64,000 bases of DNA from assembly GCA_035222895.1 (NCBI GenBank), contig JAVYIG010007156.1, positions 42,321-106,320 of the forward strand, given 5' to 3'. Numbering within the stretch: the stretch's first letter is position 1; the number at the start of each line of letters is the position of its first letter. The notes below the pieces were generated by a model. The model was not told the origin of the DNA, ran no database searches, and saw nothing but the letters and a program-made list of their open reading frames with translations. The stretch is from Strongylocentrotus droebachiensis. Its lineage: Eukaryota; Echinodermata; Echinoidea; Camarodonta; Strongylocentrotidae. Below are positions 38,144 to 51,599 of the stretch, piece after piece. A program made the position numbers and the translations under genes.

Positions 38144-39849
38144 TACAAATGAAATTGCTTGTTTATGTACCCGCTGTTTATTTTAAAATTGTAGTACTTC
38201 GTCATTGTTATGATGTAATCGCAGACACATGCACAGCCCAATTGAGGTAACTTTCTCTTTATAAGTGAACATGCCTTCCTATACTTAATTCTCTCCTCAT
38301 TTTTTCTTCTTCTCTCTCTTCCATTTACTATTTTTTTCTTTCCTATCAACGTTCTATTATATAAAATGTAATTTTCATAATAATATCTATAATGTTCTAT
38401 CGGTAACTGTGTTATTAAACTTATTATGGGCGTTCCCAACTCAAGCTATGCTTTCCGGGTTCTTGCCTCCTTCCGTATCTGAATTATTTACTGTATACTC
38501 TATGTTGAAATAATTGTTACATATATCATGTATATATACATTGTGTTTCATATTGTACTGTTGAGAAGGAAATAAATGTTAATAAATACAAAATACAAAT
38601 ACATGTTTTAGTGAATAGACAGTACGACAAACAAAACAAGAAACAATCCAAACAGGCTGATATATTGTCTACATTTCCGCACCCTGTTGACCTTTCTAGC
38701 AGGCAGCAAACCTCTCGTGTCTTCAAACTCGTTTCTTGGTCAATTCGGTGGAAGATATTCTCCTCCCCCGCTAGCATCTCCTTACCCACATCTACTATGC
38801 ATTCTTCAAATCGATATTTCGCCCTTCTTTTATTTCCTTCCCGCCATCTTTGTTCTTTTTGCAAAGTATCTCCCGAGTGAGTGTCCTCTTCACTTTTCTT
38901 GCCATTTCTTCTTGTCCGTCGGGTCCCTTTGTCCGCCGTTCTTTCCTCCTTCTTCATTACTTACCCTTTCTTACAAAGCCTGAATCTTATGTCGGCCAAT
39001 CCATTTTGATTTGTCCACTATTACCCTCATTGAAATATATCTTCCAGTTAGTCCTAGTTGAAGCTAAACATGATTCCACCTTTGTCTGTTTTTGTGCAGC
39101 AAATTTTCCATTCTCGGTCTATACGATTTCACATCTTGTGACATAGGTAATACAGTCGCCCAATTGGACTATGGGCTGGCCTCTCTATCTCTTTTGGAGG
39201 CTAGGGACTTGTGCAATTTCGTATGATTATATTCGAGAAAGAAATTAGTCTCTGAAATTAAAATATATTTCGGGTTTATAGGCCAATATGAACCGCACAC
39301 TCTTTTTTTTATTTGAAATTTTGTTAGTTTGTGTAATAAATAACATATAGTCTCCATCATTATTGTATATGTGCGATCACAAGTGAAGGCATAAGTAACA
39401 GTACGAAGCGCCCAAACGAGTATGAACTCTGAAACTCTACGAGGCTTGGACAATGGACACTTCTTTCGTTTCGTGAATAAATATGAGGGAGGGGATGTAG
39501 ATTTTCGTAAAAGATTCTAAAATAGTAGGACAAGGAGATAAAGCCTCCAGGAGTTTAAAACAAAAGTGTATTAATTTCATCTATCAAAGACACTGCATGT
39601 ACCAGAGTATTTCATTTTTTACACTAAACACAAAGTAAATGAATCGGTCCAGATTGGGTGAACACACTGTATTTTACTTTTTAAAATTATCGATTGGTGT
39701 GTTCGGAATAATCAATCGCCTCAAAAAACAAGGTACTGGTTACAAATTACACACATTGTATGATACGGTTCTTCTATACTGAGGTATCACTTTAATACAT
39801 TCAATATGTATAGCTCATAAGTAATAGGTCATAAGTTATTCTCATTATC

Positions 39850-40066
39850 ATCATTATTATCTTTAATAAGTTTTTTTTACCTGTCTGTAAATATTACTAT
39901 TTTAACTTGTTAATTTTATGACTGTCGGGGACCCCACTGGAAAAAAGCTCTCAAGCTTTCTAGGGTAATCCTGTTCAAGCTGACTTTAATACTTTTGATC
40001 TGTTATTCTTGTATATTGTTGTATGTTGGAAGATTGGCAAATAAAAATCAATCAATCACTCGGAAA
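39850..40066 (+). mobile_element. LINE 3' end remnant
   Basis: The sequence GGGGACCCCACTGGAAAAAA is followed by a U-rich 3' UTR-like segment, AATAAA and a short tandem tail AATCAATCAATC. This pattern is typical of CR1/L2-type LINE 3' ends and parallels the remnant at 51600-51690. No coding part is present. Confidence 0.5.
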
Positions 40067-40439
40067 GAGAACTCAAACTCGCAATTGATACACTTTAAGG
40101 CATAACATTATCGAACGCAAAGAAATATTGTAGACGGCAAAAAAAAATCAATTAAGTCATTGAAAATACTGCATATTAGTGAATGTCGACAATTTTGTAT
40201 TGCAATAGGTATTATGATTAACAGATGGTCGGACTTCGGTAAGAAGAGAACAAACTGTGTTCTTTATTGATAAACTACCTTCTAGATTCTAGCCGTGGTG
40301 AACTCATTACTGCTTTTTAATTCATGTTTATAAGGTGTAATGTAGCCTAGACGGTAATCAGTCATTGTAGCAACAGGTGACTGATTGACGTACCGCCTTT
40401 CCCATTCACACGGCACTTCTCCTGCTCTATACCTGCTCG

Positions 40440-40847
40440 TTTACTCCTCCCTCTCTTCCTCTCTCCCCTCTCCCTCTCTTCCTCTTCCTCTCCCTCTCCC
40501 TCTCCCTCTCCCTCCCCCTCTCCCTCTCCCTCTTCCTCTCCCTCTCACTCTCTTGCTTGCTCCTGTTGTCTTCACTGAGTCCTCCTTGAGTGACTTCCTG
40601 TTTCTGTTTGTATCTTGTTTGATATACGTACTCCATGGACCTGTTGCATGTATTTGCTCGTCTCTCATCTCCTTCGCAATCTCTCTATCTTCCCTTATTC
40701 AAATGTCAGGGTTGCTTTTCTTTCTCTAGACCATGGAGTGTCGTTCTGTGCGCGTCTTTCTATCGACCTCTTTTCTCTGCCTCTGTATCTGCCTGATTGT
40801 CTGTCTATCCTCTCTCTCTCCCTCTCTCTCTCTCTCCTCTCTCCCTC

Positions 40848-40883
<36 letters not shown>

Positions 40884-40910
40884 TCACTCTCCCTCCCTCA
40901 TTCTCACTTC
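40440..40910. repeat. (CTCCCT)n hexanucleotide and (CT)n arrays
   Basis: A TCCCTC hexamer array at about 40450-40550 is separated by 250 bp from a CT array at about 40808-40905. The intervening sequence is T/C-rich with no recognisable exon. Confidence 0.85.
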
Positions 40911-41227
40911 CTCAACTGCGATGTTGAACTTCTTCCCCCTCATCGTCTACCGGTTCATTTGCTATGCCATATGCCTGCAGAAAACATGAAAGTACGCGTC
41001 ATGTTGCATGATCTGCATGCATTGCAATTCCATACGAATCTTACCTCCATTAAAATATAAAGCTGAGGTTTTAGTATACATGAACGTGCTTTACTTGGCG
41101 CCACAGCTCATTTCGCCCTTCTTTTTTCATGATGTTAATCCTCTTAAATGTTACACGAATCATTGTTAACTATTTTTCTCTGTCTCATCACCTTTACACG
41201 GGTTTTGTAATCCCTCTTCCTGTCTGT

Positions 41228-41537
41228 CTCTTTGTCTCTCTCTCTCTCTCTTTCTCTTTTAAGTAATATTAAGCTCCCTTTCTTTTATTTATCTATAAAT
41301 ATTGTATATTAATTGCATTTATTAATTCGCTTTAGTTGAAACGTGTCCCTTTCTCACTATTTGCTACCCCCCCCCCCCCCCCACTCTCCCCTCTCTATGT
41401 CTTTGATGTAACTTGTTTACTAATCTCTTCTTTCCATTCCTTCCTTACCGCTTCATCAAGCTTGTATGTAATCCCCTGTCTCCATCTCACTTCATTTCTC
41501 TAAGTGTCTTTACACCTACACATGTACCACAACCACC

Positions 41538-41582
<45 letters not shown>

Positions 41583-41590
41583 CTTTCCTT
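41228..41590. repeat. (CT)n tracts and a C run
   Basis: CT runs lie at about 41235-41260 and 41538-41582. Between them is a C run of about 16 bases at 41367-41382. Confidence 0.85.
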
Positions 41591-41839
41591 TTTTTAAATA
41601 TTATATTCTTATCGGTCATTTGCAAATAAATCCTTTCTGTTCAATCCGTTTGTGCTATCAGCTCCTTTTCCTGCTATCTCTTTGTCGCCTACTCATTGCT
41701 CGATACTTAACGGTCAATTTGATATTTTCGCAAATACGACCAATTCCCAGCCCCATACCTTTCATGTCCTTCTAATCTTACATTGTGAAAAGCTCGGGCT
41801 AAGAAGTAAGAATCCGTGGCTAGCAACGGTCTGAGGGAT

Positions 41840-42233
41840 TTAAAGAGAAGGTTGAGTTCTGGTCATGCGATTGCATTGTGTACGAAACGGTGTGGAATCG
41901 ACCAGAAAAGGTTGTTCATCTAGTATATAAGAATTTGTGTGTATTGTAAGGTTCTAAGATTATCAAAATTATAAGAAATTTGGCCAAGTCTTGGTAAAGT
42001 TACAAACACTGTACACAAAAATATGTATATGGGACTACACGAACACGTGGCGTAAAAATCCTACACTGGATTGTTACGATGTTACATGACATATTTAGAA
42101 TATGAAGGCATTTGAAGAGCCATGCTTTTCAGGGAACATGTCTTATCTGATGTTCTTCCAGACTTGCCTAATAAGAATGATGACGCTCACAAATTATTTT
42201 TCACCTCTTCCCAGAACTCAACCTGCTCTTTAA
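41840..42233 (+). mobile_element. TTAA-bounded MITE, family 1, copy 3
   Basis: A 394-bp copy in the same orientation as those at 736 and 6433. TTAA lies at 41840-41843 and 42230-42233, with TIR AGAGAAGGTTGAGTTCTGG at the left and CCAGAACTCAACCTGCTCT at the right. The left TIR matches the inverse of the right almost perfectly, so this copy best defines the ends. Confidence 0.88.
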
Positions 42234-42610
42234 TGCAAGATGTGATGACCAAAACGGTCCGCGGTTTGTAAGAAAATCTGTGTTCACTGCGGTTGACACT
42301 ATTCACTGTTGTCAAGATTTCAGCATCTTTAATATATAATTACTCCAAGATTTTGATCATCACGCTTTAGTCTTGTATGCCCACGAGATTGTCACGTTTA
42401 ACATTTGATGGTAATGTGAGGGAGAATGGTTTGATCTATGCTAACATAAATCACTCAAGGCACGACTTTTGAGGAGGAACAGAAATTAAAACTACATTTT
42501 ACCGAGCACGTCATGTCTTCGGAAAGTAAACACTTGACAACAATTTTAGGGAGAACATGATAGCACTGCTGCGTGATGCTCAGCAGGAATGTATGCTTGT
42601 TTTGTCCATA

Positions 42611-42612
<2 letters not shown>

Positions 42613-42687
<75 letters not shown>

Positions 42688-42692
42688 TCCCT
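42613..42692. repeat. (CT)n microsatellite
   Basis: Two CT runs of about 33 and 29 bp are separated by ATCTTTCTTT. Confidence 0.95.
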
Positions 42693-43273
42693 CCCTCTTT
42701 TTCTCTCTCACACTTCATCAACACATTTCATGATTTTAATGTAGGCTTTAGGCACTACATTAAAGACAAACATTGTCTTCAAAATAGACCCATGATGTCG
42801 AGAGAAATTAGAAAAAAGAATGTCAACAGCACAGCCAACTTTGTACTTAGATGCTTTCAACTCATCAACAGAAAGAGAAAAGGGAGGGGTAAAAAAGGGA
42901 AAGAAGAAGGAGGAAAAAAGGGAAAATGCATCCCAATAGGACGATAATGGCTTTACGGTCTAGCAACATCACGTTTAGGAAACTCTACGAAGGAGACACT
43001 CAATTAAAAATAAATAAACACGGAGAAAACTGATAATAAGAGAAAGAAGAAGCTTGATACCGAATAGGAGAGAGTACAGGGTGATAGTTATTGTAACGGA
43101 GAAACAAAGACAGAGACAGAGACCAAACAAATCAACCATGGTTGTCAATAGTTCTCACTCGCGAGTGCCCTCCCAAGGAGTAAAAAAGAGACGGAGACAG
43201 AATCAGGTAGGGAAATGAAAAATGGGTTTACTGAGGGTTATTTATAACTTTGGAGAGGGTGGAAAGAGAAATA

Positions 43274-43274
<1 letters not shown>

Positions 43275-43320
<46 letters not shown>
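43275..43320. repeat. (GA)n microsatellite
   Basis: A nearly pure GA run of about 42 bp. Confidence 0.95.
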
Positions 43321-43321
<1 letters not shown>

Positions 43322-45119
43322 AGAAGAGACACAACAACAACGTAGAATGTCAACAGGTCTTCTGTTGATGACGTTTCTTCAAGTAGTCAATAGGGTCATT
43401 CCTAATATTTCCTCTCGATTTGGTAATGCCAATTCCAGCCTCCGTTTTATAGACATGTTTTCATCTCTGCGTAGGCCTTTCCCCCTGCAGACGCGCTGTT
43501 GGATGGCAATTTTTTTTGTTGTATAAAGTGCATTCGTTTTTTTTTACCCAGACCACTGTCGTTTTGTGATGTTTTAAGGGTTCGTGTTCGTTGCTACAGT
43601 TCACTTGATTAATGCGGTACATGTGTGTATAGTTCGATGGAAGTTGCTTTTATAATTAATCCTAGGCAAACCTTTCAATTATTAATTCCATATACCATAA
43701 CCGTGACGTACACAACATGCACGTCGATAATTCACGTTTAACAGAAACAAATATATAATATAATATCATTTCATATACAGTGTAGGCCTATGCTGAATAG
43801 TATTTCGTGTCTTAATTAAAACCACACAATCTGTACAAAAGATGGGATGTTACAAAATTTACTAGTTTTTCAAATGTACTAATATGTATATTTATTTTGT
43901 GTGCGAATGAGTATATAACGATGAGGGATTTAACCTGTTGATCCCCATCAATATGACGCTTAGACCCCTATGTGCCTATTATAAGATGGTGTATATTCGT
44001 TATTGTTTATGTCATTTCTCCCATTCGTTTTATTCAAAGTTGAACGATCACTTTCAGCCACTTTCTCTTCATTGCTGTCTCGGTGCTAGAACCAAAGTCT
44101 ACCTTTACCTATACAGATGTTAATCTTTTGACTGAGTTGCTTAGTGAGGTATATCAAATTTGTGAATTTTAAAAGCAATGGTACCTGTTTATCGGTATAT
44201 AATGTACCCATCATACGGTGTGTAATGCACAAGTCCGCTATACATGATATAATGTCTCTATGTGAATAGTCAGTAACTTACTGTTGAGCATTCCCGAAAT
44301 GTCAATGATTGCAAATAATTATGTGATAAATTTCCTTTTTTGTTCATGTTTTTTTGTGTGTGCTAATTTTTTTCGGGGATGGCTGTTCTTTGGTTTGTTT
44401 CTTTTTTATTTTTAATTGCTGCTTTTTTGCATGGATATAGTGAAATTCCCAGTGACAAAAGTGACTGATGTGATCATGTAAATGTCACATTTTCTATTTT
44501 TCTTGAGAGGGAACTCACTCATTTTTATTTATTTACATCTTCTTCGTCCTTTTCTATTCTAATTCCTCTTCCTTTCTCCTCCCCTTCGTTAACTCATAAT
44601 TCTCACCCATGATTGTAGCGTCACAGACTAAAGTAAGTTTATATCTTACATCACCAACGAGAAGGTATTCAATTTATAGTCTGGTATGCCTACCCTAATC
44701 AATGCATGGGTGATATCCAGTGTATTGTATTTAATCATTTCGTAATTGACTCTAATTTCCATTAAACCGCAAGAGAGGCCTTTGATGTTTTAAATTAATG
44801 AGCAATAGCTCTGGTATTACTATTTTTCAATTTCGATACCTCAAGGTTACACTATAGAGTTCATTATACTTTCACACCGTCAAATAAAATTGACGATGGC
44901 AGTTTTTTATCACCATCTAGTGCCAATTAATCGTCATACTATTTAATGAGATGTTAAAGGTAAAGCAGTTGAGTTATACATTTTGACAGACATGCAAAAG
45001 TCATCGTAGACTCGAGCTAAATTTGGTAGTATTTACTTTGATAAATCAATAGTTGCTACTCCGATAGAATTGGAGATGTGTTTGTTGCTGTACCCATTCT
45101 GATCGCAATTGCTACAATA

Positions 45120-45175
45120 CTTTCACGAAATGACTATATACTCCACAGGGAGTGGAGATGGTGGATAAATTGTGT
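45120..45175 (+). mobile_element. SINE body fragment (tentative)
   Basis: TATACTCCACAGGGAGTGGAGATGGT-type sequence resembles the body of the SINE at 14341-14677 (TATACTCCCCAGGAAGTAGA, GATGGTGCAC). No tRNA-like head was seen. Confidence 0.35.
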
Positions 45176-45369
45176 GCCTACATGACATCATTATGATATT
45201 ACAAACTACAGACGGCTCCTTTTTTGATAGTTTTTGTTCAAAAGAGAAATCAGACATTTTGTTAACAGCTTGATGGAGGCGAAAAAACAAATTTGGTGTT
45301 AAAATATTACCTTCTGGTAAGCATAATTACTCCTATTGAGAATTGCGACGAAAGGAATTATCTTTCTGT

Positions 45370-45470
45370 CTCCCTCCCCCCCCCCCCCCCCCCCCGCCCC
45401 TCCCCCTCCCCCTTCCCCTTCCCCTTCCCCCTCCCCTCCCCCTCCCCCTCCCCTCCCCTCTCTCCTGTCT
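45370..45470. repeat. C-rich array (CCCCTCC/CCCTTCC)n
   Basis: A C run of about 21 bases is followed by CCCTCC and CCCTTCC units. The complementary strand has many G runs and could form G-quadruplexes. Confidence 0.85.
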
Positions 45471-45619
45471 GCTGATGGTCGTCTATGACAGGGAATAAAC
45501 ACGTGTCTGTCATGCTAATCATGTTAATAGCCTCACTTTCACCTTATTCACATTGCATTCGGACTAATCTGTGGTGCTTGGTTATCGAGAATCGTTTGTA
45601 TTCATCTAACGCCGCTCCT

Positions 45620-45623
45620 CCTC

Positions 45624-45658
<35 letters not shown>

Positions 45659-45830
45659 CCCCCCTCTCTCTCTCTCTCTTTCTCTCATCATCATCATCTA
45701 TCTATCTATCTACCTTTAGTTAGCTTCTCCATGGTCAACTGAACTTAATATAGTTCTCGCACTTGCTGTCTGCCTCCCTATCTCTCTCTCTGGCTCTCTC
45801 TCTCTCTCTCTCTCTCTATCTTCTATGAAT
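45620..45830. repeat. (CT)n, (TCA)n and (TCTA)n microsatellites
   Basis: CT runs at about 45625-45685 are followed by CATCATCATCATCTATCTATC to 45712. A further CT run lies at about 45780-45828. Confidence 0.9.
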
Positions 45831-46224
45831 TTTATTTGCCTGGCCTCTGTCCTTGTTATATCTTTATACAGGCCTCTATCTCATTTTATTGTATTGTATT
45901 TTTATTATTAACTTGTTGAATCAAACATAATATTACATGGCTACGACTTTAAGAAATGATGGAGATGAGGATTAATTATGTCCGCATTGGGCATTGTGAA
46001 GTCGGAAGCAGACAATGATTAATATCCCCAATACCAAGCAGTATTGACGAAGGGAGGTCCCAAGGGAACTTTCCCCGACTTTCCGTCTCATTAACATCAT
46101 AATAGAGACATTCAAGACAGCGCTATTGATTGCATGACATTGAATTGGAATGATGCGGTAATAAAGCATGAATAAAAATTATAGAACATTGTCTACCTCA
46201 TCTCCCTTCATGCACATGTAATTG

Positions 46225-46256
46225 TGTTTACTTCTTTCTCCCTCTCCTCTCCTCTC

Positions 46257-46321
<65 letters not shown>

Positions 46322-46425
46322 CCTCCCTTCCTCACCTCTGTCTTCCCTTTTCTCATTCTCGTTGTTTTTTTCCTAGCCATTTAATTTTGCCCCCTGACCC
46401 CTGTCTGCCTCTCTGTCTAAATGTC

Positions 46426-46458
<33 letters not shown>

Positions 46459-46460
46459 TT
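46225..46460. repeat. (CT)n microsatellites
   Basis: CT runs lie at about 46260-46322 and 46432-46456, with pyrimidine-rich sequence between them. Confidence 0.9.
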
Positions 46461-46664
46461 AATTACTTCTTTCCAGTATCAATACTATTTTCCCAAATGG
46501 TTTAATGATGTGAAGGATGTTGCTTTTAATTTGAAAATGATCATGGATGCTTATGATTTGATAAAAATGACCATAATTAAATTATAACTAACCTTAATAC
46601 ACCTTTCATAGGAATTTTATGGTACATTACATGATGACATTTGTCAATAACATGACATACATGG

Positions 46665-46820
46665 ATTCAGTGGCGGATCCAGGGGGGGGGGGGGGCCCGG
46701 GGGGCCCGGCCCCCCCCCCCCCCCCTTGAGAAAAAAATCATGTAAAATCACGCGATTTTTACCTTTTTGGGGGTTGGGCCCCCCCCCCCCCCCCCCCTGG
46801 CGCTCAAGGGGGGGGGGTGC
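46665..46820. repeat. Self-complementary G-run / C-run cluster
   Basis: GTGGCGGATCCAG is followed by a G14 run, then CCCGGGGGGCCCGG, then a run of about 16 C. After 50 bp there is GGGGGTTGGG, about 18 C, and later GGGGGGGGG. The G and C runs are mutually complementary. The GTGGCGGATCCAG word resembles an end of a dispersed element and recurs loosely near 12636. Homopolymer lengths are unreliable. Confidence 0.7.
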
Positions 46821-46863
46821 AAATTAACAATTTTAGAGGACCAAAAAAAAAAAAATGTGCTCA

Positions 46864-47252
46864 CTACCCCCTAGGGCAACCACCATCTAGGACGACTACC
46901 CCGACAACCCCCCCCCCCAGGACAACTAACCCCTAGGACAACTACCCTCCGTACAACTTACTCCCGTACAACTACCCCCTAGGATAGTTATCATAGAGGA
47001 TGGTTGTCGTAGGAGGTAGTTGTCTGGGGGTATTTGTCCGGATGGTAGTTTTCCGGGAGGTAGCTTTCCTAGGGGGTAGTTGTCCTAGCGGGTAGTTGTC
47101 CTAGGGGGTAGTTTACTGGGGTATTTTCCGGGGGTAGTTGTCTCATGGGGTTGTCGTCCTAGAGGGTGGTTGCCCTAGGGGGTAGTTGTCTCAGGGGGAA
47201 GTTTACTGGGGTGGTTATACGGGGATGGATGTCCAGGGGGTAGGTGTCTTAG
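46864..47252. mobile_element. TU-like foldback element, copy B
   Basis: The left part is C-rich units (CTACCCCCTAGGGCAACC, GGACAACTACCCTCC). From about 46980 it switches to inverted G-rich units (GGTAGTTGTCCTAGGGG) and ends GGGGGTAGGTGTCTTAGAAC, the same right end as copy C. The arms are unequal: about 115 bp on the left and 270 bp on the right. No target duplication was found, so the left end may be truncated where it abuts the G/C-run cluster. Confidence 0.7.
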
Positions 47253-48237
47253 AACCTTTTTCGAAATCAGATCTATATATATTTAACAATTCTGCAAAGA
47301 TGATGTCCAAATAACATGTTCACATCTAATGTAGATAGTGTCTTAGATTGATTCACACTCTGGTCGAATGCAGGGCATATTGAGGTGGAAGCTCGGTTGT
47401 TTGCAGAATTTGGTTAATTTCGAGCAAGTTCTACACATTTTCCATTGAATAGCAACAACAAAGATGTGTTTTAGATCGATCTCCACATTGGTCAAGCAAG
47501 TGCAGGCAGGTTGAATGTAGAAACCCGATTGTGCGTTGAATGTATGTAATTTCCCATGAATTCTACAAACAAGCTCCATTGAGGAAATTATAATGTGTGA
47601 CACACTAACAGCTCATTACTCGAACCATTTCTGTCAAGATGTCAAGACAGTCGGTCAGCATCAAACAAAGATGTATTTTAGATGCAGGCAACTTGAGATG
47701 AAAACCATAAGAAATATACATCTCCTCCGAAAGCTCTTCAGCTTTATTTTGAGCTTTACTCATTCTTCTGTTTATGTTCATTCTACTATTAGATGAATAT
47801 ATATCATTTGAAAACATGACTTACGGTAATCTAAAAAGAGCATAGACAGGAACGGGATATAACACTGGTATTAACTATACTATCTATTTAGCATTGTCGT
47901 GCGTGAAAGGCAAATGAAGGCGATCAAAATAATGGAGTAAAAAGGCAAGAGTATGAGAGAAATATTGAATAGAATCCGACAGGAAAGGCATAGGCAGTTA
48001 TTGTAATATGAATACAGTGTGTATGAGGCTGTGAATCAAATGAATAGTGACTGGTGAAGTTCATACTTTTCATCATTGATTATCCTTAGAGCAGGCACGC
48101 AATATAATATTTATCACGATACATCGCATATATTGCGACACTGTAGCTTTTTGCTGTGAGGTTCAAAGGGTGTTTTGCCGACGTATGATAATGAACGAGA
48201 TGGAAAAATAGCGAGGTGCAATAATAAAGAGAGACAG

Positions 48238-48252
48238 TGAGAGAGGAAGAGA

Positions 48253-48293
<41 letters not shown>

Positions 48294-48457
48294 GAGGGAG
48301 AGAGAGAGAGAGAGAGAGAGAGTTGTGAAATGAAATTGGAAGGGGGATAAAGGAAGATGGAGATCTCGAGAATGGACAGAGGAAGAGAGAAAGATACCAG
48401 CACAAGGAGCGCGAAGATTATAAAGAGGATGAGAGAGACTGAGAGATGTATGTAGAT

Positions 48458-48506
<49 letters not shown>

Positions 48507-48515
48507 GGAAGATAA
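48238..48515. repeat. (GA)n microsatellites
   Basis: GA runs lie at about 48240-48322 and 48450-48502. The minus-strand open frame of 199 codons is Leu/Ser-rich and compositional. Confidence 0.9.
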
Positions 48516-48974
48516 CGAGGAAGGGTAGGATGGGAGGCGAGATAAATAGAAAACATTAGGGAGAAAGGGAAAGAGAAAAAATAAAAGGAGAAAGTGAGAG
48601 AGACGTTACAACTTTTAATCGAATGCCTGATGCAAATCCTGTGCATTTGGCAATATGCTGTACTTGCCTGAGAGTACAAGACCAAATTATTTAGTTGGCA
48701 GCGAGCGATTGAGTGAATTAATTGAAATTATCTTGGAAATTAACATTAGTGTGGATGGAATACAAACGATGGGAGTCTAAAATCAACAACATAAAATCTA
48801 GCGAGGGATAAACAGTGTATTGGGCGTTAAAATGTGCCTCTTCACGTATCATTTCTGTTAGATCACTCTTGCCTTGACAAATATACAGGAGGCAAAATAT
48901 TTCATCAAAGCTTTTTCACCAACAAGATGGAAAACGTAACAAAAATACGAGGCCAGAAGACCAAGAGAGATGGT

Positions 48975-48978
48975 GAGA

Positions 48979-49019
<41 letters not shown>

Positions 49020-49025
49020 AGAGAG
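48975..49025. repeat. (GA)n microsatellite
   Basis: A GA run of about 40 bp, followed by TTTTTTTT. Confidence 0.9.
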
Positions 49026-50788
49026 ATTTTTTTTTGGAGGTCAGGGTGAAATACAATATGCGCCTATTCAGGACTATTTGTGTGCAATGAAATGAAAGAT
49101 TAGTAATTAGGAAGGAACGATACGTGTGCTCCTAATTGCATGAGGTCAATTGATAAATCGTCTTATAAAACACACTCAGTATATTATATCATGTATAAGC
49201 GGACGGTTCTTCAGAAACGAAATATAGCCATGATGATATTCTGTGCTATGCTTTTGTTGTAGAGCGCGTGATGCAGGGTGTGTGTAGAGATACGACAGAG
49301 GGGAAAAAATAATACATATTCGACTATATCGAAAATATATGTTAAAAGCAAGAAAAGGATTACAAAATTCATATTCCTATTGAAAGTAATATCATTACTC
49401 AGGAAAAGGTGAAAATAAATGTCCACAGTTTGAGAAAGAGGTGAAAATACATTTCTAGACATAATATACTTTAATCGTTTTAGATAGACAAAGTCTAGGA
49501 AATAAAGTGGATTTGATAGGAATAATTGTATGAGTGGAGGAAATATGTAACGTTTCTTCTCAAAATAGCTGTAAATACACATAGACGTTTTGCTATTTGC
49601 TTCGATGTTGTTATACTACATAGCTCCTTATGTGCTACTTAGATTCCAAACTATTTCGCTGATGAAAGGCGTTTTATAATCATTCAGAAAATGTGGGGAC
49701 AAGATGATGCAAAAAAGGATAAGTAGTTTGACAGTTTTAGATCAATCTCCTCTCCGAGGATTACTTCGTATTAACGTCAGCTTACTAGTCGATTTGGGAA
49801 AATAATAAACCTAACACCTAAAGCAATATTGACGTGAATGAAGTATAGTTGTATCGATTTAATATGGTCATAGTACATGTGAATTATAATTGCAAATGGG
49901 TTGTTCATTGGACCCTTTCCCGCCTCCCATTTTCAATCCATAGTGGCTCAATTGAACTGTAATGTAATGAGATTGTCACCACCAATATGATACATGTCTC
50001 TGTGTTTATCAACTCATGAACCACACAGACTAGCATTGACATTTAGTAGCTAATCCCAAGTGTACATCGCCTACGATAACCCCGGGCCGTATTAAGACAT
50101 ACTACGGTGCGCCGAATCTTTCTGCATGCGTGGATATAATAATACGAAGCTACACGCACCGGCGCTGGCTGAGCTGGCTCGCCAATTCATCAGGAATATA
50201 GAACCATCAATATTATTATGATTAAGGATGAGGGAGTGCGCGATATGATGTGCGTGAGAGCGTGAGTGTGGGTGAGCGCGAGAGTGGGTAAGGTTCTGTT
50301 GTTACTGCAGTGTTTCGTACGCAAAGACCAGGGGAGGAGGTTTCTATTACTCATTGATGCGTACATATCGCTGCGTGTCGTAGCTGTAGCGAGATAATAG
50401 AGGTCCCTGGTCATTACGGGGCTAGCCGTGCGTGACCGGGCCGACCCCTAGCGGTATATATCACAAGGCCTATATGGTATTTGAAAGGAGTAGAAGTCAT
50501 GGTGATGGTCATGTCTATATCGGATATTACTCTTGTCCAGTTTATGAATATGTAATGATGATTAATTACTCTTTATCAGCTACATCGTAATTTTTTCTGC
50601 ATGATTATGCAGCTTTCCCATTTTCATTCGTGTCCCATTATTTCTGTCCTCTCTTTCTCTTTCTCTCTCACTATTTCAGCCCCATTTACCACAGACATCC
50701 CCCTTTTTGATGAACTATTTTAAGTTTATTGTTTCATGATAATTTTGATATGATTTGAAAATTCCTGAAATAAACATTGCCATAGTCA

Positions 50789-50818
50789 TTTTTTTTTCGG
50801 GGGGGGGGGGGGCGGGGG
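50789..50818. repeat. T8/G14 homopolymer pair
   Basis: TTTTTTTTC followed by about 14 G. Simple sequence only. Confidence 0.75.
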
Positions 50819-51599
50819 ATCGAATCTTACTCTATTAAAGTTACATCCTCATTTCCCCATTAATCTATTTATATCACTTTACGTTTCACTCATAAACATA
50901 ACAATCGGATCATAATCCAATTACTTAAAACTAGTCTACCCATGACCATATCCCGATTGCTTCCCACTATGTGCATCTATGCATTCGAGCAACATCGGCG
51001 ATAATGGATTTTACTCATTCAATCTGATATATAATGGGATTAAACATGCTACAGGGGAAAAATAAACATACAAACAAACACACAACATGGTTGATGGATT
51101 GGATGGAGGATGGTGCAATGTTCCCTACTAGTATCTCGATGATCATGTCACATGTTTATATACCAAGTGTATTGTGTTGTTACTAAACTCCTTAACCCCC
51201 ATTACCAGATGATGCACTTGATGGTATTTTGAGCCGTGAAAAGCACCATCCTCTCTTACCATTTATATACTTTTTTACACACCATATATTAACCCACTGC
51301 AGACGGGGACTGGGTAGTCCCTGTATTATGCCTACGGAAAAAAGAGATTGTAGAAGTCAGCAGGTTAAATGAAAACATCAGGGCCATCAGTTAACACGAT
51401 TACCAATTTTAATTTGAAGTATATTTACAGTATTTTCTTATTTGAACACTCATGATTATTGTTATTCATATAAATATACTTTTTCGGCAGTACTATTCTA
51501 TCGTAATTTTTTAAGATATTTATCTTGATTATTTCTTGTTTGTTTTAAATATGTCATTTATTGTACCATTATCATTATTATGTTAATTCAAAGTATTTG

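Noticed and set aside
43128..43146. CAACCATGGTTG palindrome
   Set aside because: It resembles an X-box only in its centre; the flanking AAC/GTT positions required for RFX are missing.
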